Shown here piece by piece: positions 58,482 through 64,000 of a stretch of 64,000 nt of DNA. The translations under genes were made by a program, and so were the position numbers. Each line of letters opens with the position of its first letter. Positions within the stretch are counted from its first letter, which is position 1. Below the pieces are notes generated by a model. That model saw only the letters and a list, made by a program, of their open reading frames with translations, was not told where the DNA came from and did not search any database. The stretch is from positions 1,054,001 to 1,118,000 of the forward strand of contig JAQOTA010000046.1 in the NCBI GenBank assembly GCA_029532415.1, written 5' to 3'. Origin of the DNA: Marasmius tenuissimus (lineage: Eukaryota > Basidiomycota > Agaricomycetes > Agaricales > Marasmiaceae).

Positions 58482-59786
58482 GTGACCTTGAACGGCCTTG
58501 GATCTCACCATCACCTTGATCACCCTTGTCGACTTCCAGCGGCGAGAACGATGTTGGACATGGCCCTCCCAAGTTCATCATCAACCATGAAGGAACGATT
58601 CGACGACAATTCGAGCATCCTTTCCTCTTCCACCCTGCGGGCACATACCTCGTTCTCCGGGCCTGATGGAAATGTGGATGATTCGAAAGACGAAAGCTCG
58701 AGTGTCTATTCCTCGACATTATCCTCTACCACCATAGCAGCTCATGTAAATCGCTCCGAACTTTCACTCAACAAATTTGGAGAGGTAGTGTCGGATGGTG
58801 TGGATAATGTTGTAGCTTGGGCACAGCTCTCTCGAATCGAGTCATCGTTCAAGAAGAAACAGAAATGGCATTCGTTCGAGGCGCAGCCGAGGGTCAAGGA
58901 GATGTGTGGCTTACTGTTAAAGTTCTCGCAGTGAGTACTTGGTTGCCTTCTTTACTGACCAAGAGTCGCTGAACGAGTAACAATCACTCATAGTCCGGAA
59001 TACCTGTTTGTCGTTCGGACCCGTGCTCTACAATTGATCATGGCTATCATCGGCTCGACAAGTTTTATGGGTCTTGTCGAAGCCTTCCTCGAGTTTCAAT
59101 CACCGGAAGTCGCAGGGAACCACGTTCGGGACATAGTCTCCTGCATCCTGGTTATGGAGAGGAAAGACTACAGGTAAGGTCTTCGTAGCCTGTACCCTCA
59201 GTACACGCCTGAAACCGTACTCGCCGAACCTAGAGAGTCTGTGATCCCTCCAACCGGTCATCAAAGGAAGAAACTCCTCTCTTACTATAAGATTGCCTAC
59301 GAATCCTATACCGGATCACTCGTCTTCCCCGGAACAGGCACACGATCATTCTTTACACTCCCAATCGTTCTCTACCTCGCCTTCATCACTTCCAGGGGCA
59401 CACCCGAACACGCTCGAATTATCTCAGCCGAGCCAAGCGTACACGAATACCTCGCCTTCGTAGATAAAGAAGCCGCAGCCGCCGGAGGAGAATCGTACAG
59501 CTCCCTACCAACCAGTCCTGGTGCCGGCGCACAACTTTTGCGACAGAAACTTGCGTGCAAGCTTGAGGAGGATCCTTTCTCGATCGAGACTATGAAGAAG
59601 TATGCTCTGGGAAGCAAACATCCGTTACCTTCCGACTACTTTTGGACCCTTCGCGGGAAACGAGGGCGATTTTTACAGAAGGCAATCGTCTCGATGCGCT
59701 CCGGTGCTGATTACTCGATTATTCAGGAGGAAGATCAGGAAGATCCATGCTTTTATCCGTATCATACGATAACACTCACGTTCTGA
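58482..59786 (+). CDS. Unidentified three-exon gene
   Basis: Exon 1 ends at 58930, exon 2 begins at 58994, and exon 3 ends at the TGA at 59786. Intron borders are normal (GTGAGT/CATAG and GTAAGG/CCTAG). The frame is open throughout. The first possible ATG is 58482; ATG 58551 or 58590 (MKERFDDNSSILSSST) may be the true start. A Ser-rich start precedes VDNVVAWAQLSRIESSFKKK. Then come EYLFVVRTRALQLIMAIIGS, VRDIVSCILVMERKDYRESV, LVFPGTGTRSFFTLPIVLYL, KLACKLEEDPFSIETMKKYA and CFYPYHTITLTF. There is one moderately hydrophobic stretch (FFTLPIVLYLAFIT). No family recognised. Its 3' end is duplicated at 62989-63239. Confidence 0.65.
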
Positions 59787-60242
59787 TGCACCGAGGTCGG
59801 TAAACCCAGCTTCCAATATGTATCACTAGCACTCGTTTTACTTGCAATTCACGCGCAATACCTATTTCACTGCGAACACGGTACCCCAGCTCTGACGATT
59901 CAAACACAACAACTGTGCGTGCCCGGGCTTCTCATGAGTCATACGCCCCACACCCATGGAAATATTTTGACCGTTTTGGTTAATGGTAACTCCAATATTC
60001 ACCGTCCAAGAGCGCTGATTCATACACAGTCACGATTTTTAATACTGCGAGTACAGATATAGGACGAAAACTTGTCCATATCCAACAGAAGGTAATTAGG
60101 TGGCTTCCAAGCGGCCTCGTTCGATGCAAGGGGATTGGCTAACGATTATCTCCTTTCAATTTGAGGGCCTATCTAGATCTTGGAGTAAGTACAGTTATAC
60201 TCATCCATCGACGAGCTATGATTCACTTACTGTTCCAGTGGA
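59787..60242. other. Intergenic between convergent genes
   Basis: 3' flank of the unknown gene. Parts of it resemble 63240-63630, which shows that flank and gene end were duplicated together. Confidence 0.5.
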
Positions 60243-60722
60243 TTACGAGCAATGAGCGAGTCCGTATTCAGTGTTTCTAACGGCGGGATACCCGGCTACC
60301 CAGCTGCTACCAGATTGACATTCACCGGGATCTACTGTGGCGCAGTATAACGTCCCAGGTTTTTCTCTGGGGAAAGTAATATCTTGTTAGCGAGTTGTCG
60401 CTGGGTCTTCTATCTGGGGCGTACTCTTGCAGACGCCACCCTCTCAGATGATCCAGCGGAGCCGCAAAGGCCAGCTTGAGATTAGAAGGACATCGGTGAG
60501 TGACTGAACGAGTGAAAAGGCGATGAAAGAAGCTCACGAGCAACTTCTCGTAAGATCCAGCACCGGTACAGCCTTGGTTTGCCTTCGCATTCCCACTGTC
60601 TACGCTCCAATTTCACGTTCACGACGGCAATGACATAGGAGGATTGGAGACAGTCACTTACATTGCGCAAGCGCACCAGTTGAGGCGAAGGCGAGGATAG
60701 GAAGTACAGTGGAGAACTTCAT
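60243..60722 (-). pseudogene. Secreted Cys-rich protein, copy 1, degraded
   Basis: ATG 60722 opens a signal peptide (MKFSTVLPILAFASTGALAQ). Homologous exons follow (SGNAKANQGCTGAGS; AGLCGSAG; YCATVDPGECQSGSS; AHCS, stop at 60243). Compared with copy 2, GSCGDEA has become GSYEKLL, the third exon is shifted out of frame around GSS/EGG, and the Cys of STCVSG is Trp. At least three conserved Cys are lost. This copy is probably dead. Confidence 0.75.
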
Positions 60723-61837
60723 AGTGAGTATCCAAGTGAGGCGTCACGCTACGCTGATTTCGTTTGATTGGTCAGGATGAACAATGGGAAGCAGAGTTGC
60801 GGAGGCCTTTGTATCTTTTCCCTCTGTCCGTGGCTGCCAGCAGCTCTCATTTGCAGGCAGTAATTAATTGCGCCGGTGTTCATCTTTCGGCAAGTTGCAG
60901 AGAAGCTGGATGTAAGATACGGAAGTATAAGCAAGATGTTTTGAACTCGATTGTCAGAAAGGCAGTTCCGAATATCACTCTCATGATGATGAAGGGAGTC
61001 GGCCTGACCGCCGGAACCACATCTAAAACCACACATTGATCATCAACGTACGCGTATCAACCAAAGAAAAAGGCAAGAACTCACTGACCTGGTCCATGTA
61101 CCTCCGATAAAGCTCAAGTTCGGAAGGGGCGAACTATAGCCAGTAAGGCACAAGCTTGGATATGGGACTTATCTGTTTCTCAGCCCGTGTTTGAATTTAA
61201 TCTCCGGAACACTCAGAGTGTGTCACTGGTTTGAATCGTTGCTCCACCGTCTAGAAATACGAGAGATGTATCGTCAAACCATATCTTGCGCCCTTTCCCG
61301 CTCCCTAAATCTCAGACGGAAGTAACCCTTCCTCAGTAAGTTAATCATGAATTCCTGAGCCGAAAGCTCCACTTCCCCAGCCTCTCGGGGAGGTGGAAGT
61401 CGGCCGAGAAGACTCCCAGCAGCAGAAGTTATGTCAAGATCACATACGAGTTTGGGCTACAAGGTTTTATACGTGTTGCGCTATGTATAGCTTGTTTGAT
61501 ATGCAACCGACACGTTACTTCGAGCGCCTATATAACAAGGAGGTCGGACTCCGACAAGTTTCCGCCTCCTCAACTCAAACAAACTCACGCCGCCTCGATG
61601 AACTTCACAAACACAGTTTAAACTGTAAGTACACATACAGAACAGATCGCATATACAAGTTTACTGTTTTCAATACAGTATACTTGGATGGCTATCCCTC
61701 GACGAAGGGAGGGATTAGCGAAACCAGTGAATATGTTATCCTTTCCATCTGAGTGTGACGGCCTATGCGTATGATGAGGTCAGTCTGACCATGCTCATCG
61801 CTAAAGAAAGATAGTTTTGCTCACTATTCAGATAGAT
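60723..61837. other. Intergenic, nothing recognised
   Basis: Frames at 60764-61039 and 61393-61752 show no motif. The unknown 3' gene end that precedes copies 1 and 3 of the Cys-rich array is not recognisable here. Confidence 0.4.
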
Positions 61838-62319
61838 TTAAGAGCAGTGAGCGGGCCCGTAGTTCTTGCCCACGGTGGGATCTCCGGAAACACAGGTGCT
61901 ACCAGACTGGCATTCGCCTGAGCCCTTAGCACAGTACACACCGGGCTTCTCTGAAAAGGAACGTAGTTTGAGGTCATCAAGGTATTCCTGAGTACCTGAG
62001 TTGATCTGAGGCTTACTCTTGCATGTGCCACCTTGGCAAACGAATCCAGCGGAGCCGCAAAGGCCAACTATAAGGCAGGAAGAGATCAGTAAGTGATCAA
62101 AACACTCGACTCGACAAGAGGGCGAAAAAAACTCACGAGCTTCATCACCGCAAGATCCAGCCCCGGTGCAGGGCTGGTTTGCGTGCGCATTGCCGCTGCC
62201 TGAATTTCAACTCAGCATCGAGGACGGTAAGGACTTTGGGAGACTGGTGACTGGCACTCACATGCAAGAGCACCGGTCGCCGTAAAGGCGAGGATAGCAA
62301 GGACAGCGGAGAGCTTCAT
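61838..62319 (-). CDS. Secreted Cys-rich protein, copy 2, intact
   Basis: Four exons (62319-62262, 62199-62137, 62067-62017, 61950-61838) total 285 nt, 94 residues. Signal peptide MKLSAVLAILAFTATGALA. The mature protein has ten Cys, beginning with CSGNAHANQPC, then AGSCGDEA, LCGSAGFVCQGGTCK, GVYCAKGSGECQSGSTC and YGPAHCS at the end. The pairs suggest up to five disulfides. Function is unknown: an extracellular effector, antimicrobial or wall-associated role is possible. It lies between a dead copy (60243-60722) and a third copy (63634 onward), all in the same direction. Confidence 0.85.
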
Positions 62320-62988
62320 AGTAAGTAATAGGTGAGATGTTGTGTGTGATTTTGTTTGAGGATAGGAATGAGAGATGGGGAGTCGAGCTGAGGGTGGCTT
62401 TTATACCTGATCTTCCGTCTGTGGCCACGCCCGGTCAGCCACTGACAGGCAATTTATTGACATCCGTACACTATACGCTAAGTCCTTCTATGGGGAGTTC
62501 GAAGTCGCCGCTTTCATTTGGTTCACTACCGTGTCGCCCGGGACAAGCAGTACCTACTAGCGTATATTATGTTGGAGCGTTATATTCGTAGCCCCACTCA
62601 CACGCAACTGACGTCCAGTTGGACCATAATGAGTTGTATTCTTTCCCATCTGCCGACGCTCGAACAAGAGTAAACGAAACTCCAGCGTCGAGCTGGCTGT
62701 ATTTATGACCTAAACATTCGACCCCAAAATTAAACTCGGCTGGACAATGGCATGACACTTGCTGAAAACCCACGCGGATGATCTATAAGTCTATGGAGGC
62801 CCTGATGAATGGAATATCGAAGGAAAGAGTCGGAGTGGGTACAGCTCATACTCAGGGCTTACTGCTATTCTTAATTCTACATCGACTCGTCGGGGGGTCA
62901 TCCGATAATGACAGGGAATGGCTGGAGCATACCCAGCGGTGGGTGGGTCGGAAGGTCCTCCAATTTTTCGTCTAGCCTAGTAGCTCAC
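62320..62988. other. Intergenic, nothing recognised
   Basis: Upstream of copy 2. Short frames without motifs. The duplicated gene end begins at its right border. Confidence 0.45.
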
Positions 62989-63239
62989 TTTTGCGACAGA
63001 AACTTACGTGCAAGCTTGAAAAAGATCCTTTTCCGATCGAGACTATAAAGAAGTATGCCCTGGGAAGCAAACATCCGTTACGTTCCGACTACTTTTGGAC
63101 CCTTCGCAGGAAACGAGGGCGATTTTCACAGAAGACCATCGTCCCGATGTGCTCCGGTGCTGATTACTCGGTCCTTCAGGAGGAAGAACAGGGAGATCCA
63201 TGCTTTCACCCTTACCATACAATAACACTCACGTTCTGA
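62989..63239 (+). pseudogene. Truncated duplicate of the 3' end of the 58.5-59.8 kb gene
   Basis: The sequence reads LLRQKLTCKLEKDPFPIETI, KKYALGSKHPLRSDYFWTLR and FHPYHTITLTF with TGA at 63239. This matches 59537-59786 with a few substitutions, and the similarity continues into the 3' flank (TGATGCACCGA...TTTTACTTG). There is no start codon or upstream coding part, so it is a non-functional fragment. Confidence 0.9.
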
Positions 63240-63633
63240 TGCACCGATCGACAATGTCAGTGTACGTGAGTTTCAGCATGTACAACTATGTATGTACACT
63301 CATTTTACTTGTAATTCGCGCAGTTCTTGATTCAAGCATCTTAGCTCTAGTAATCTAGCATTCTGGTAACGTTCTACATGACGGGAATTCATCATTCATG
63401 CGCACTAGTTCAGACACAGTCACAATTTCAATACTAAGAGTACTACAGAACAAATCAAACTAGTATGTATCCAATGGAAGGGGACATAGATGGCTGCCCC
63501 ACCTAAACAAGGAGAGATTAGCAGAGCCAATGTTTCGTCCCCCTTCAGTTTGCCGGCCTATTCAGACACTGGAGTAAGTCCAGGGATACTCACCACAGGT
63601 AAACCAGAATATATACTCACAATTTGGAATGAA

Positions 63634-63986
63634 CTAAGAGCAATGACGGGGTCCGTAGTCCTTGCCGACGGTGGGACGCCCGCTGATGCAGTTGCTACCA
63701 GTCTGGCATTCGCCAGCACCATCGACGCAATACACGCCAGGTTTCTCTGAAGGGAACGTGTTAGCATCTTCTGAGGTCTCTGGTTTACTTGAGGTGAGCT
63801 GGGCTCACTCCTGCAGACGCCACTTTGGCAGACAAATCCGGCGGAACCACAAAGGCCAACTAGAGGATAGAAAGACATCATTGAGCGATTGGGATTCGGA
63901 GCCGGAAATCGAAAGAAGCTCACGAGCAGCGTCGCCACAATCTCCAGTGCCGACACAGCGTTGGTTCGCCTTCGCATTTCCGCTGC
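63634..63986 (-). CDS. Secreted Cys-rich protein, copy 3, 5' end beyond window
   Basis: The last three exons are present: starting at 63986 (SGNAKANQRCVGTGDCGDAA), then VGLCGSAGFVCQSGVCR, then 63746-63634 (KPGVYCVDGAGECQTGSNC, DYGPRHCS, stop TAG). Intron borders match copy 2. All Cys seen in copy 2 from exon 2 on are kept. The signal-peptide exon should lie just right of 64000. Confidence 0.8.
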
Positions 63987-64000
63987 CTATGTTCAAAGTT

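Noticed and set aside
1..64000. CRISPR arrays or bacterial-style operons
   Set aside because: No regularly spaced repeats of that kind; intron-split genes show a eukaryotic genome.

Overview
The window looks like a stretch of chromosome from a mushroom-forming basidiomycete (Agaricomycetes). Nearly all genes are split by short introns (about 50-80 nt, mostly GT-AG, at least one GC-AG). The families fit that group: a DUF6534-type membrane protein, a second fungal multi-pass membrane family, a Plavaka/KDZ-type DNA transposon, GH88 and PL3 carbohydrate enzymes, and small secreted Cys-rich proteins. Gene models were built by reading splice sites by eye. Where exon sums are divisible by three and the joined protein matches its family, I say so. 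No tRNA, rRNA or CRISPR array was found.

Layout. 1-7.5 kb: intergenic DNA, then a 5.2-kb Ty1/copia element on the minus strand (289-bp LTRs, TACTG target duplication) inserted at the edge of a 270-bp MITE. 7.5-11.2 kb: no convincing gene. 11.3-12.9 kb: multi-pass membrane gene. 14.4-15 kb: decayed coding DNA interrupted by a CACTG-ended MITE. 16.6-17.8 kb: histidine-phosphatase gene. 18.1-19.7 kb: repeats and short palindromes. 20.1-21.9 kb: DUF6534 gene. 22.7-24.4 kb: GH88. 25.5-26.3 kb: small secreted six-Cys protein. 27.2-28.3 kb: NmrA/isoflavone-reductase-like enzyme. 28.8-32.5 kb: an unknown gene, its decayed paralogue and a degenerate 0.5-kb duplication.

32.5-41.5 kb is the most unusual structure. 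A GNAT acetyltransferase gene carries a 7.9-kb terminal-inverted-repeat transposon in its first intron. The element encodes a Plavaka-type transposase on the minus strand and, head to head from a 139-bp spacer, a long unrecognised Lys/acid-rich partner on the plus strand. Removing the element on paper leaves a normal 63-nt intron.

43.0-46.0 kb: an intact ten-exon, 837-aa eEF2 gene in which the universally conserved diphthamide His is Cys (codon TGT at 45429-45431). It is probably a divergent second eEF2. 46.7-48.5 kb: a GST-like gene and a second GNAT gene, tail to tail, 21 bp apart. 51.9 kb: a 385-bp CACTG MITE with long inverted repeats. 52.8-54.4 kb: another multi-pass membrane gene. 56.0-57.1 kb: a PL3 pectate-lyase pseudogene. 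58.5-64 kb: an unknown three-exon gene whose 3' end is duplicated 3.5 kb downstream, among three tandem genes for a secreted 9-10-Cys protein (one dead, one intact, one cut by the window end).

The genes do not form an operon-like pathway. The picture is of a repeat-rich accessory region with local duplication and decay, embedded with one translation-factor gene.
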